From: Sphingomonas sp. YR710 | GTDB lineage: Bacteria > Pseudomonadota > Alphaproteobacteria > Sphingomonadales > Sphingomonadaceae | Assembly: GCF_900101455.1 (NCBI RefSeq) | Contig: NZ_FMZJ01000003.1 | Span: 124,001-188,000, forward strand | Reading direction: 5' to 3' | Length of the DNA stretch: 64,000 nucleotides | In this document: positions 27,063 to 36,156 of the stretch, in pieces | How positions within the stretch are numbered: the stretch's first letter is position 1 | How the letters are laid out: each line of letters opens with the position of its first letter | The notes under the pieces: model-generated | Databases searched by the model: none | What the model saw: the letters and a program-made list of their open reading frames with translations, nothing else | What the model was told of the DNA's origin: nothing | Program-made: the position numbers and the translations under genes

Positions 27063-27524
27063 CTAAAACGCCTGTTCGAGCCGGTTGAGCAGGCCCAGCG
27101 CGGGGCTTTGCGGCATGTCGGCGATCTCCTCGCCGTCCAGTCGGGCCACGCGGGCGCACAGATCCCGGCTCGCCTCGATGATCGCGATCGCCGCCAGCGG
27201 CATCCCTTCCAGCGAGGCGGCCTGCGCCTCGAGGCCCGCCCATTGCTCGGCCGGGGTGGGATCGGCAGTGGCTATCTGCCCGGCATCGATCGCGCGCTGG
27301 GTGAGCAGCCACGACAGGACATGCATCAATCGCGTCGTCACCCGGAGCGATTCGCATGACAGAACTACCCGCTTGAGCGGGCTCAGTGCCTCGCGGTCGG
27401 CGAGTCCGCCCTGATCGAAATAGGATCGGGCCTCGTCGGCCAGCACCATCGCCTCGGTGTAGAGCGAGTCGATCAATCGTCCGCGTAGCGGAACATTTTT
27501 TGCCACATCGTCCATGATCGGCAC
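27063..27524 (-). CDS. rcdA: CtrA-degradation adaptor RcdA (DUF1465)
   Basis: A 153-residue helical protein. Seen: RLIDSLYTEAMVLADEARSYFD, then SCESLRVTTRLMHVLSWLL and AGLEAQAASLEGMPLAAIAI, the DUF1465 pattern. In Caulobacter, RcdA is an adaptor in the ClpXP hierarchy (with CpdR and PopA) that promotes degradation of the cell-cycle regulator CtrA. Its presence supports an alphaproteobacterial origin. ATG 27524 or 27515 could be the start. Gene context adds nothing. Confidence 0.85.
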   Translation of the reverse strand: MPIMDDVAKNVPLRGRLIDSLYTEAMVLADEARSYFDQGGLADREALSPLKRVVLSCESLRVTTRLMHVLSWLLTQRAIDAGQIATADPTPAEQWAGLEAQAASLEGMPLAAIAIIEASRDLCARVARLDGEEIADMPQSPALGLLNRLEQAF

Positions 27525-27595
27525 GATGACACAGCCGCTCCCTCGCGAAAATGGTAATTGAGGGTTAACCTACGGGCGAAACCGATAATTGAGTC

Positions 27596-27994
27596 CTAAT
27601 GGTCGTGGTTAACGCCGCAGATACCGCTCGATCCATCATCCCGAACCAGCGCCCCGCCCTCAATCCGCCGGTAGAAGCAGCTCGCCTCGCCCGTGTGGCA
27701 GGCGGGCCCGGCCGGCTCGCACCGCAGCCAGATCGCGTCCTGATCGCAGTCGATCCGCATCTCGATCACGCGCATCACATGGCCGCTGGTCTCGCCCTTT
27801 TTCCAAAGGCGGCCCCGCGAACGCGAGAAGAACGTGGCCTCCCCGCTCGCGATCGTCGCCGCGATTGCTTCTTCATTCATATGCGCGACCATCAGCAGAT
27901 CACCGGTCGCATGATCGGTGACGACCCCGGTGACGAGGCCGTTGGCATCAAATTTCGGCAGCAATTGGCTGCCCTGTTCGCGATCCTGATCCAT
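27596..27994 (-). CDS. hisI: Phosphoribosyl-AMP cyclohydrolase
   Basis: A 132-residue monofunctional enzyme that opens the adenine ring of PR-AMP, the third step of histidine synthesis. Seen: [29 protein letters not shown], the metal-binding [12 protein letters not shown] and [13 protein letters not shown] with the zinc cysteines. The frame is open to 28048, but ATG 27994 (MDQDREQG) gives the usual length. It is separate from other his genes and divergent from purF. Confidence 0.95.
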   Translation of the reverse strand: MDQDREQGSQLLPKFDANGLVTGVVTDHATGDLLMVAHMNEEAIAATIASGEATFFSRSRGRLWKKGETSGHVMRVIEMRIDCDQDAIWLRCEPAGPACHTGEASCFYRRIEGGALVRDDGSSGICGVNHDH

Positions 27995-28127
27995 AACGCC
28001 GGATTGCGCGAAACCATAGCGGGAGGCAAGCAGGCAACCATGTGACAAAGATGTGAAATGTTGGGGGGCGACAAAGCCGATACCTCACCCTATATGCCCC
28101 CCATCAGCCACCGCGATAGGATTCGCG

Positions 28128-29588
28128 ATGCTCACAACGCATCCGTTCGACGACGACAAGCTGCGCGAAGAGTGCGGCATTTTTGGCATATGGGGCGCCG
28201 AAACAGCAGCAGCGATGGTTGCTCTGGGTCTCCATGCGCTACAGCACCGCGGCCAGGAAGCGGCCGGCATCACGAGTTGGGATGGCCAAGCCTTCCACAC
28301 TCATCGGGCTATGGGCCATGTCGCCGGCAATTTCGACCGCGACGACGTGATCCGTGGCCTGCCCGGCCATGTCGCCTGCGGCCATGTCCGTTACTCGACG
28401 ACCGGCGAAACCGCGCTACGCAACGTCCAGCCGCTCTTTGCCGAACTGTCCTCGGGCGGCTTCGCGATCTCGCATAACGGCAATATTTCGAACGCGATGA
28501 AGCTGCGGCGCGAACTGGTGCGCGGCGGATCGATCTTCCAGTCGACCAGCGATACCGAGACGATCATCCATCTCGTGGCGATGTCCAAATATCGCACCCT
28601 GCTCGATCGCTTCATCGATGCGCTCAAGCAGGTCGAGGGCGCTTATTCGCTGGTGTGCATGACGCCGGAAGGCATGATCGCCTGCCGCGATCCGCTCGGC
28701 ATCCGCCCGCTGGTCCTCGGCCGCATCGGCGAAGCCTATATCTTCGCCTCCGAAACCGTAGCGCTCGACGTGATCGGCGCCACTTTCATCCGCCAGGTCG
28801 ATCCGGGCGAGCTGGTGATCGTATCGGAGAGCGGCCTGCGTTCGATCCGGCCATTCGCCGATGTGCGGCCGCGCCCGTGCATCTTCGAGCATGTCTATTT
28901 CTCGCGCCCCGATTCGATCGTCGATGGATCGTCGGTCTATTCGGTCCGCAAGGCGATCGGTGCGCAGCTCGCGATCGAAAGCGGCGTCGAAGCCGATCTG
29001 GTCGTGCCCGTGCCCGATTCGGGCACACCGGCGGCGATCGGCTATGCCCAGCAATCGGGGATTCCGTTCGAGCTCGGCATCATCCGGTCGCATTATGTCG
29101 GCCGCACCTTCATCTCGCCCGGCGATCAGGTCCGCCATCTCGGCGTCAAGCTGAAGCACAATGCCAATCGCGCGCTGATCGACGGCCAGCGGGTGGTGCT
29201 GATCGACGATTCGATCGTGCGCGGTACCACCAGCGTCAAGATCTTGCAGATGCTGCGCGATGCCGGCGCCGCCGAGGTCCACCTCCGTATCGCCAGTCCG
29301 CCGACCCGGCACAGCTGCTTCTACGGCGTCGACACGCCCGAGCGCGCCAAGCTGCTGGCGGCGCAGATGAATATCGCGGAGATGTCCAAGTTCATCGGCG
29401 CGGACAGCCTGGCCTTCGTGTCGATCAACGGCATGTACAAGGCGTTGGGCGAACCCGATCGCGATGCCCGGCAACCGCGTTATTGCGACGCCTGCTTCAC
29501 CGGCGACTATCCGACCCACCTCACCGATCAGGAAGAGCTGATCCCCACCGACCAGCTCGCCCTCCATGGCGAGCGCGTGGTCGCCTGA
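28128..29588 (+). CDS. purF: Amidophosphoribosyltransferase
   Basis: PurF makes phosphoribosylamine from PRPP and glutamine, the first step of de novo purine synthesis. From ATG 28128 (AGGA about 8 bases upstream) the protein has 486 residues. A 15-residue propeptide precedes the catalytic C16 (LREECGIFG), so it is of the processed, Fe-S-containing Bacillus type. The cluster cysteines fit PRPCIFEH, RHSCFYGVD and YCDACF. The PRPP loop VVLIDDSIVRGTT is intact. A SDR gene follows 24 bases downstream, beginning an apparent four-gene operon. Confidence 0.96.
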   Translation: MLTTHPFDDDKLREECGIFGIWGAETAAAMVALGLHALQHRGQEAAGITSWDGQAFHTHRAMGHVAGNFDRDDVIRGLPGHVACGHVRYSTTGETALRNVQPLFAELSSGGFAISHNGNISNAMKLRRELVRGGSIFQSTSDTETIIHLVAMSKYRTLLDRFIDALKQVEGAYSLVCMTPEGMIACRDPLGIRPLVLGRIGEAYIFASETVALDVIGATFIRQVDPGELVIVSESGLRSIRPFADVRPRPCIFEHVYFSRPDSIVDGSSVYSVRKAIGAQLAIESGVEADLVVPVPDSGTPAAIGYAQQSGIPFELGIIRSHYVGRTFISPGDQVRHLGVKLKHNANRALIDGQRVVLIDDSIVRGTTSVKILQMLRDAGAAEVHLRIASPPTRHSCFYGVDTPERAKLLAAQMNIAEMSKFIGADSLAFVSINGMYKALGEPDRDARQPRYCDACFTGDYPTHLTDQEELIPTDQLALHGERVVA

Positions 29589-29612
29589 TCCACGCCCCAG
29601 CGAGGCTTTTCG

Positions 29613-30323
29613 ATGACCTTATCTCTTTCCGGCAAGCTGGCGCTCGTCACCGGTGCGTCGCGCGGTATTGGCGCGGCCACGGCCGAGGCTCTGGGCAAGG
29701 CCGGCGCCCACGTGATCCTCACGGCGCGGACGGCGGGCGGGCTCGAAGAAGTCGAGGAGCGGATTCATGCCGCCGGCGGCAGCGCGACGATCGCACCGAT
29801 GGATCTTGCCGAGAATGACAGCATTGCGAGGCTCGCGACCGCGATATCCGGGCGCTGGGACGCGCTCGATATCCTCGTGCTCAACGCCGCAATGCTCGGC
29901 ACGCTCGCGCCGGTGCCGGCATGGGACAGCAAGGAATTTGCCTCGCTGCTGACCTTGAACGTGATGGCGCAGCAGCAATTGATCGCGATGTTCGATCCGA
30001 TGCTCCGCGCCTCGGCCGATGCGAAAGTGATCGCCATTACCTCGTCAGTCGGGGCCAAGCCGCGGCCCTATTGGGGTGCCTATGGCGCGTCGAAGGCCGC
30101 GCTCGACATGCTGCTGCTGGTCTATGGTGAGGAAGTCGCCAGGATCAGCAACATCCGCACTGCGATCGTCGATCCGGGCGCGACCGCGACAAAGATGCGG
30201 GCGAAGGCCTTTCCCGGCGAGGACGAATCCACGCTGAAGTCGCCGTCGGTGGTGGCCGACGCGATTCTCAACCTCATCAGCCAGGATTTCCCGACCGGCC
30301 ACCGCATCCGCGTCGCGGGATGA
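29613..30323 (+). CDS. Short-chain dehydrogenase/reductase
   Basis: A 236-residue Rossmann enzyme. It has the cofactor motif TGASRGIGAAT near residue 12, LVLNAAM (the usual NAG is NAA here), the catalytic serine in ITSSVGA and YGASK with the catalytic tyrosine and lysine. The substrate is unknown. It sits after purF and overlaps the next gene by 4 bases; in other alphaproteobacteria an SDR also follows purF, so the link may be positional rather than metabolic. Confidence 0.92.
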   Translation: MTLSLSGKLALVTGASRGIGAATAEALGKAGAHVILTARTAGGLEEVEERIHAAGGSATIAPMDLAENDSIARLATAISGRWDALDILVLNAAMLGTLAPVPAWDSKEFASLLTLNVMAQQQLIAMFDPMLRASADAKVIAITSSVGAKPRPYWGAYGASKAALDMLLLVYGEEVARISNIRTAIVDPGATATKMRAKAFPGEDESTLKSPSVVADAILNLISQDFPTGHRIRVAG

Positions 30324-31240
30324 CCGCGCCCTCGCGGCGCGCGCTTCGCCTCACCCGGCAGGAGCTGTCTTTGCTCCTGATCACCGTCTTCTGGGGTGGC
30401 ACCTTCCTGATCGTCCATTTGGCGATGGCCGTGAGCGGCCCGCTATTCTTCGTGGGGCTGCGATTCGGCTGCGCGGCGATCGTGACGGGCGCCCTCGCCT
30501 GGCCGGTGATGTGCGGCCTGACCCGGCTGGAGCTCAAGTCGGGTATCCTGATCGGTCTCACCATCTATCTCGGCTATGCGCTGCAGACCTGGGGGCTACA
30601 GACGATCCTCAGCAGCAAATCGGCTTTCATCACTTCGCTCTACGTGCCGATCGTACCGCTGCTGCAATGGCTTGTGCTGCGCCGGATGCCATCGGTGATG
30701 GCATGGACCGGCGTTGGGCTGGCGTTCATCGGCATGCTGCTGATGTCCGATCCGGGTGATGCCGTCGCGGGTGGCCTCGGGCTCGGGGAATGGCTGACGG
30801 TGATCAGCACGGTCGCGATCGCCGCGGAAATATTGCTGATCGGCGGCTATGCCGATCAGGTCGATGCCCGGCGGGTGACGGTGATCCAGGTGGGGGTTGC
30901 CAGCCTGATGTCCTTCGCGACGATGCCGCTCGCGGGCGAGGCCTTGCCGCCCTTCTCCTGGCACCTTCTGCTCGCTGGTGTCGGGCTCGGTATCGCCAGC
31001 GCGGTGATTCAGCTTACGATGAACTGGGCACAGAAGCAGATTTCCCCCACCCGCGCCTCGGTCATCTATGCCGCCGAGCCGGTCTGGGCCGGGATCATCG
31101 GCCGGATGGCAGGCGAACATCTGCCGCCACTGGCACTGCTCGGCGGCGCATCGATCGTGCTGGGCGTGGTGGTCAGCGAACTCAAACCGAAGCGCGGTCG
31201 GGCGCGTATCGATATCGGAGCCGTCAATGATCCCGCGTGA
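30320..31240 (+). CDS. EamA/DMT-superfamily transporter
   Basis: A 306-residue membrane protein with about ten helices in two EamA repeats. The first opens LSLLLITVFWGGTFLIVHLAM; the second carries SVIYAAEPVWAGIIGRMAGE, typical of the repeat end. Such carriers export metabolites or amino acids by exchange. The start overlaps the SDR stop, and the end overlaps the following methyltransferase-like gene by 14 bases, so translation is coupled. Substrate unknown. Confidence 0.9.
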   Translation: MTAPSRRALRLTRQELSLLLITVFWGGTFLIVHLAMAVSGPLFFVGLRFGCAAIVTGALAWPVMCGLTRLELKSGILIGLTIYLGYALQTWGLQTILSSKSAFITSLYVPIVPLLQWLVLRRMPSVMAWTGVGLAFIGMLLMSDPGDAVAGGLGLGEWLTVISTVAIAAEILLIGGYADQVDARRVTVIQVGVASLMSFATMPLAGEALPPFSWHLLLAGVGLGIASAVIQLTMNWAQKQISPTRASVIYAAEPVWAGIIGRMAGEHLPPLALLGGASIVLGVVVSELKPKRGRARIDIGAVNDPA

Positions 31241-31898
31241 ACTGATCGATACGGCGCAAATTCCCGGCGGCGGCGAGTTGCGCCTCGTCCGGCACGGTGC
31301 CGATTACATGATCGTGCTCGATCGCAACGAATTGATGAGCAGCCGGATGAGCGGTTCGGAAGAAGCGCTTGCCACCCTCACCTGCGCACGCCTGCGCGAC
31401 CGCAAGACCCCGCATCTGCTGATCGGCGGCTATGGCATGGGTTTCACGCTGCGCGCCGCGCTCGCGGTACTCGGCAACGATGCCAAGCTCACCGTCGCCG
31501 AACTCGTACCCGAAATCATCGCATGGGCGCGCGGGCCGATGATGGATCTTGCCGCCGGCTGCCTCGACGATCCACGGGTGCGGCTGATCGAAGGCGATGT
31601 CACCCCGCTGATCGGCACAAGCTTCGGCACGTTCGATGCGATCCTGCTCGATGTCGATAATGGCCCGGACGGTTTGGTCCGTCGCGGTAACAACCAGCTA
31701 TATTCGATGCGCGGACTGGCCGCAGCCAGGGCAGCGCTCACGCCCGGCGGCGTGCTCGCGATCTGGTCCGCGGCCCCGGACAAGGCGTTCACCCAGCGGC
31801 TGACCGATGCGGGATTCTCGATCGAGGAAATTTCGGTGCGCGCGCGCCAAAACGGCAAGGGACCGCAGCATGTGATCTGGCTGGCGACGAAACGGTAG
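31227..31898 (+). CDS. Spermidine-synthase-like methyltransferase-fold protein
   Basis: A 223-residue protein. The SAM-type nucleotide fold is seen in LLIGGYGMGFTLRAALA, VAELVPEIIAWARG, VRLIEGDVTPLIG and FDAILLDVDNGPDG. This matches short SpeE-like proteins that lack the N-terminal beta-domain of true spermidine synthases, so polyamine synthesis is not assured. It is last in the purF-SDR-EamA run and overlaps its neighbour by 14 bases. ATG 31227 is selected as the start; the longer open frame upstream only shadows the transporter. Confidence 0.78.
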   Translation: MIPRELIDTAQIPGGGELRLVRHGADYMIVLDRNELMSSRMSGSEEALATLTCARLRDRKTPHLLIGGYGMGFTLRAALAVLGNDAKLTVAELVPEIIAWARGPMMDLAAGCLDDPRVRLIEGDVTPLIGTSFGTFDAILLDVDNGPDGLVRRGNNQLYSMRGLAAARAALTPGGVLAIWSAAPDKAFTQRLTDAGFSIEEISVRARQNGKGPQHVIWLATKR

Positions 31899-31922
31899 GC
31901 ACTGTGTCAGCCCTCCCAGTTC

Positions 31923-31946
31923 GTCATTCCCGTGAAGGCTGGAACC
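31923..31946. repeat. Degenerate GTCATTCCCGTGAAGGC repeat
   Basis: GTCATTCCCGTGAAGGCTGGAACC resembles the core at 1512-1534 and lies between two converging genes, in a similar post-gene position. The inverted arms are not preserved. I call it a decayed copy. Confidence 0.35.
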
Positions 31947-31972
31947 TATAACCTCCGAGCCAAAAGGCCCGC

Positions 31973-33250
31973 CTAAACCTTCACCAGCGTCACCTGCGCG
32001 ACGTCGATACCGCCGCCAGCAAACCCGCCCTCGCAATACATCAGGTAAAACCGCCACAGCTTGACGAACTCCGGATCGAAGCCTTTTGGCAGTTCGTCCG
32101 CGGCGATCGCCGCGTCGAATGTCTGCCGCCAGCGCTTGAGCGTCTCCGAATAATGCAGGCCGAAGCCCACCCGGTTTTCCCAGCGCAGCCCCGCCTTCTC
32201 TGCTGCCGCGCGAAAACGGCTTTCGGAGATCAGCATGCCGCCGGGGAAGATATAGGTCTGGATGAAATCCGCGTCGGTGCGATAGCTTTCGAACACCGCG
32301 TCGTCGATCTCGATATATTGGATCGCCGCTTTGCCGCCCGGCTTCAGCGCGCGTGCGATGGCCTCCATATAGGTCGGCCAATATTTCTCGCCGACGGCCT
32401 CGACCATCTCGACGCTGGCGACGGCATCATATTTGCCCGGAACGTCGCGATAATCACAGATCTCGAAGCGGGCGCGGCTCGCAAGTCCCGCCTTGGCGAT
32501 ACGATCGTCGGCCCAAGCCTTCTGCTCGACCGATAGTGTAATCCCGGTAATATCCGCCTGATATTCGGCCGCCGCCACCTCGGCGAGGCCACCCCAGCCG
32601 CAGCCAATTTCGAGCACTTTCGATCCCGGCTTGAGGTCAAGCCGGTCGAGCAATGCCGTGATCTTGCGGTGCTGCGCCGATTCGAGGGTTTCGGCGTCCG
32701 AAATCGGCTCCGCGAACAAGGCCGACGAGTAACTCATCGTCTTGTCGAGCCAGGTTTCGTAGAAATCGTTGCCCAGATCGTAATGGAACGAGATGTTCTT
32801 GCGCGAATTGGCGCGGCTGTTGCGGCGGAATGCATGCCAGATCAGGTTGAAGAACCGCAGCGGCCCCTGCGCGCGGCCCAGCTCGCCCAATGGATGGCGG
32901 TTGCGCATGAACAGATCGAAGATCGGCACCGGATCGGGGCTCGTCCATTCGCCTTCGGCCCAGCTCCGGTACCAGCCGACCGATCCGGTCGTCACCAGCC
33001 GCACGAGCGGTCGCCAGCTCTTGAGCTCGACGATCGCCACCGGCCCCGGATTGCGGCCGCCGAGGACACGGTAGCTGCCATCGGGCAAAGTCGCCTCGAT
33101 CGCGCCTTCCTCGAGGCCTTGATCGATCGTATCGAGCAGGCGCTGGAATCCTGGTGCGAGCAGGCGCGCCATCCAGCTCGATCCCGTCGCGAAACGCTTG
33201 TCGGCCCTGATGAGATGTCGTCCACGAGGTTGCGGCTGGGCATTCATCAA
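31973..33250 (-). CDS. cfa: Cyclopropane-fatty-acyl-phospholipid synthase
   Basis: A 425-residue SAM-dependent enzyme that adds a methylene bridge to unsaturated acyl chains of membrane phospholipids. The SAM site VLEIGCGWGGLAEVAA, SYSSALF, FHYDLGNDFYETWLDKTMSYS and the C-terminal EMVEAVGEKYWPTYM and IFPGGML are typical. The modification stiffens the membrane in stationary phase or acid. It follows the photolyase gene by 104 bases on the same strand; cfa and phrB are also neighbours in other proteobacterial stress loci. Confidence 0.93.
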   Translation of the reverse strand: MMNAQPQPRGRHLIRADKRFATGSSWMARLLAPGFQRLLDTIDQGLEEGAIEATLPDGSYRVLGGRNPGPVAIVELKSWRPLVRLVTTGSVGWYRSWAEGEWTSPDPVPIFDLFMRNRHPLGELGRAQGPLRFFNLIWHAFRRNSRANSRKNISFHYDLGNDFYETWLDKTMSYSSALFAEPISDAETLESAQHRKITALLDRLDLKPGSKVLEIGCGWGGLAEVAAAEYQADITGITLSVEQKAWADDRIAKAGLASRARFEICDYRDVPGKYDAVASVEMVEAVGEKYWPTYMEAIARALKPGGKAAIQYIEIDDAVFESYRTDADFIQTYIFPGGMLISESRFRAAAEKAGLRWENRVGFGLHYSETLKRWRQTFDAAIAADELPKGFDPEFVKLWRFYLMYCEGGFAGGGIDVAQVTLVKV

Positions 33251-33354
33251 AGGCTGTCCTGTCCCTGTTCGTTACGGCGCGAGCAACGCCTCTATATTGG
33301 CCTATACGGCACGCAAAGACGGTTTGTTGCAAGCCTGAGACAAAGTTTTCCCGA

Positions 33355-34719
33355 TCAATTTCCGGCAATTGCCGCCAGCGCCCGCGCGCGCGCCTCGCGA
33401 TGCCCGATCAAAGGCGCAGGATAGCCCGCGATAGCCATGCCAGCCTCATGGGGATCGTGGATCGCATCGCCCTCCACCTGCGCCAGTTCGGGCACCCAAC
33501 GTCGGATATAATCGCCCGCGTCGAATTTGCGCGACTGGAGCAGAGGCGCCATGATCCTGCCGAACGGATTGGAATCGATACCGGTGCCGGCGACCCACTG
33601 CCAGTTGACGGCGTTGCTGCCATAATCGGCATCGAGCAACGTATCCCAGAACCAGCGCTCTCCGCGCCGCCAGTCGATCAACAGATGCTTGATCAGGAAG
33701 GAGGCAGCGATCATCCGCACGCGATTGTGCATCACACCGGTGGCCCAAAGTTCGCGCATGCCGGCATCGACGATCGGGTAACCAGTCCGGCCCTTGGTCC
33801 ATGCACGGAAATCGCGTTCCGCCGCCGGGCCGGTCCGCCAGGCGAATCGATCATAACTGTCGCGGCCATTCTCGCCGCCGTAGCCGGGCAGAATATCGAC
33901 CACGTTGGCAGCGAAGTCGCGCCAGCCGACCTGCCGCAGCCATGGCTCGGCCCCTGCCCGCGCCACCTTGGCCGCATGGTGCCAAACGGTCGCAGGCGAG
34001 ATTTCACCGAAATGGAGGTGCGGCGAGAGGCCCGAGGTGCCATCGATCGCCGGCAGGTTGCGATCCGCATCATAAGCGGCGAGTTTCGGCAAGAAGTTCT
34101 TCAACCGGGCGCGGGCCCCCGCCTCACCGGGCGTCCATATATCGAAGCCCGTCGACCAGTCTGGGCTGGTGGGTAGCAGGCCTAAATCGGCTAACTCGTC
34201 GGCCGCGATCCGGATATGTGGAGCATCGATCCGCTCGGGCGCGCGCAACGGCAGCGCTGGCGGCATCTGCTCTTTCAGTGCACGCCAATACGGCGTGAAA
34301 ATCCGATATCGCCCGCCCGTGCCCGTCAGCACCCGAGCGGGTGGCACGAGGCGACCGCCGTCATGAAGCTGCAGATCGGTCCGCTTCGCGAGCGCAGCCT
34401 CCGCGCGCTGCCACCATGGTTCATAATGACGGATGGCGTGGATGCGGGCAGCACCGATCGTGCTGGCCAGTTCGCATAAAACGTCAACGGCATCGCCCTG
34501 GCGCAGGATGAGGCGCCCCCCCTTGGCGGAGATCTCTGCCGCCAGGATCGAAAGGCTGTGATGCAGCCACCAGCGTTGCGCGCCGCCCGTCGCCCATCGG
34601 CCCGGCGCGCCATCGTCAAGGACATAGACGCCGACCCACGGGCCTTCCGATGTGGCCGCCGCCACCGCTCGCTGATCGGCAAGCCGCAGATCCTGCCGAA
34701 ACCAGACGATCGACGTCAT
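33355..34719 (-). CDS. phrB: Deoxyribodipyrimidine photolyase
   Basis: A 454-residue class I cryptochrome/photolyase that repairs UV cyclobutane dimers. The antenna domain opens SIVWFRQDLRLADQRAV. The FAD domain holds TGYPIVDAGMRELWATGVMHNRVRM, WFWDTLLDADYGSNAVNWQW and the QSRKFDAGDYIRRWVPEL tail. It starts 12 bases after the preceding small exported-protein gene, suggesting a stress operon with it, the deacetylase upstream and cfa downstream. Confidence 0.95.
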   Translation of the reverse strand: MTSIVWFRQDLRLADQRAVAAATSEGPWVGVYVLDDGAPGRWATGGAQRWWLHHSLSILAAEISAKGGRLILRQGDAVDVLCELASTIGAARIHAIRHYEPWWQRAEAALAKRTDLQLHDGGRLVPPARVLTGTGGRYRIFTPYWRALKEQMPPALPLRAPERIDAPHIRIAADELADLGLLPTSPDWSTGFDIWTPGEAGARARLKNFLPKLAAYDADRNLPAIDGTSGLSPHLHFGEISPATVWHHAAKVARAGAEPWLRQVGWRDFAANVVDILPGYGGENGRDSYDRFAWRTGPAAERDFRAWTKGRTGYPIVDAGMRELWATGVMHNRVRMIAASFLIKHLLIDWRRGERWFWDTLLDADYGSNAVNWQWVAGTGIDSNPFGRIMAPLLQSRKFDAGDYIRRWVPELAQVEGDAIHDPHEAGMAIAGYPAPLIGHREARARALAAIAGN

Positions 34720-34731
34720 TACTGAATGTCC

Positions 34732-35157
34732 TCAGCGCGTCGGCATCGACCCAGGCTTGGCAACCGGCACTTTCTGCGCGTTCAGCAAATTCTGGAGCAT
34801 GATCGCGCGATCCGCCTCGGGAAGCGCCCGCAGCAGGACCAGTAGGCGATCATCGGCGCGGACGCGCGCCTCAGCCGTGAGCGCCTCTTCCTTGCGCAGC
34901 AGCGCCTCCAGCCGGTCAATATCGACGGGCGGCGTAACGATCATCTGCGCGCGTTCGGTGCGAAGCGCGACGAGATCGCTGGTAATCTGGGCCGTTCGGG
35001 AATCCGGCGTGCTGTACATCTTTGCTGCAATCGCCCGGCCCTCATCGGACATGGGAATCCGCTTCGCGCTTTCGACAAGCTGTACGGGCGGGGCCTTGGT
35101 CGTCACGGCGGGGGACGCGACGGCAGCGACCAACATCAAAGTCAGGATCACGATCAC
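34732..35157 (-). CDS. Small exported helical protein, possible periplasmic stress protein
   Basis: About 141 residues. It begins VIVILTLMLVAAVASPAVTT, a short signal peptide or anchor. The rest is helical with charged heptad-like spacing (ITSDLVALRTERAQM, RLEALLRKEEALTAEARVR) and ends LPEADRAIMLQNLLN. This loosely recalls Spy/CpxP/ZraP-type periplasmic proteins, but the LTxxQ signature is absent. Start: GTG 35157 or GTG 35151, with GGAG just upstream; the frame is open further upstream through the deacetylase region. It lies between the deacetylase and photolyase genes. Confidence 0.6.
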   Translation of the reverse strand: MIVILTLMLVAAVASPAVTTKAPPVQLVESAKRIPMSDEGRAIAAKMYSTPDSRTAQITSDLVALRTERAQMIVTPPVDIDRLEALLRKEEALTAEARVRADDRLLVLLRALPEADRAIMLQNLLNAQKVPVAKPGSMPTR

Positions 35158-35209
35158 ACACTCCAAATTTTCCGCACCTTGGTACCCCGCCTCTCCGAAG
35201 CTGACAAAG

Positions 35210-36118
35210 CTATTCGCCGCACGCCATGAACGCCTCGTGCAAGGCCAGCATCGAACGGACATGGCGCCGCGCGACCGCCATGCGATCGTCGCCATACCCC
35301 CCGCCCAGCGCGCTCGCGATCGAAAGACCGCGCTGCCGCGCCGCATGCATGACGAAGCGGTCGCGCGCCGCCAGCCCGGCGTCACTGAGCGCCAGCCGGC
35401 CGAGCCGATCCTCGGCGTGCGGATCGACTCCCGCCTGATAGAGGATCAGATCGGGGCCGAACATATCGATCGCCTGCGGAAGATGCCGGGCCAGTGCCGC
35501 CAGATAGTCCTCGTCACCGGTATCGTCGGACAGGCCGAGATCGAAGGAAGATCGCGCCTTTCGCACCGGAAAATTCTTCTCGGCATGGATCGAGAAAGTG
35601 AAGACATCTGCCCTGCCCGCCATCAATGCTGCGGTGCCATCGCCCTGATGGACGTCAAGATCGACGATCATCACCCGCTTCGCGTCGCCCTCTGCGATCA
35701 GCCGGTTGGCGGCGATCGCCAGATCGTTGAAGACGCAATAACCGGCACCGCTATCTGCCAGCGCGTGATGGCTCCCTCCGGCACTGTTGGCGGCAAAGCC
35801 ATGCTGGAGCGCCAGCCGGGCCGCCAGCCAGGTGCCCCCCGGTGCCAGAAAGGCGCGACGCGATACCCGTTCGGTGACCGGGAAACCGATCCGGCGCTCC
35901 TTGTCGGCGGGAACCGCGCAACTCGCCACCTGTTCGACATAGAGCGGATCGTGGACAGCCTCGATCCACGCGCGCACCATGGGATCAGGCAAATGGATCT
36001 GATGCGGCACCGCATGTTCGGCAAAGGCCTGCATCACCAGCCCATATTTATCGAACGAGAAGCTGCTGCCAGGCGCCGCCGGCGAAACGTAATATGGATG
36101 ATGTACGATGTGCAGCAC
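35210..36118 (-). CDS. Histone-deacetylase-family protein
   Basis: A 302-residue zinc hydrolase of the arginase/HDAC fold, closest in pattern to class IV bacterial members. Seen: FAANSAGGSHHALADSG with the catalytic His pair, GYCVFNDLAIAA, the zinc ligands in VDLDVHQGDGTAAL (D and H) and YQAGVDPHAEDRLG (D). In bacteria such enzymes deacetylate polyamines, acetoin-type metabolites or lysines; the substrate here is unknown. It is divergent from the esterase gene (38 bases between starts) and heads a run with the small exported protein, phrB and cfa. Confidence 0.9.
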   Translation of the reverse strand: MLHIVHHPYYVSPAAPGSSFSFDKYGLVMQAFAEHAVPHQIHLPDPMVRAWIEAVHDPLYVEQVASCAVPADKERRIGFPVTERVSRRAFLAPGGTWLAARLALQHGFAANSAGGSHHALADSGAGYCVFNDLAIAANRLIAEGDAKRVMIVDLDVHQGDGTAALMAGRADVFTFSIHAEKNFPVRKARSSFDLGLSDDTGDEDYLAALARHLPQAIDMFGPDLILYQAGVDPHAEDRLGRLALSDAGLAARDRFVMHAARQRGLSIASALGGGYGDDRMAVARRHVRSMLALHEAFMACGE

Positions 36119-36156
36119 CTTGCCACGCTAACCGAATTTCTGGATGGAAGGCAGCG

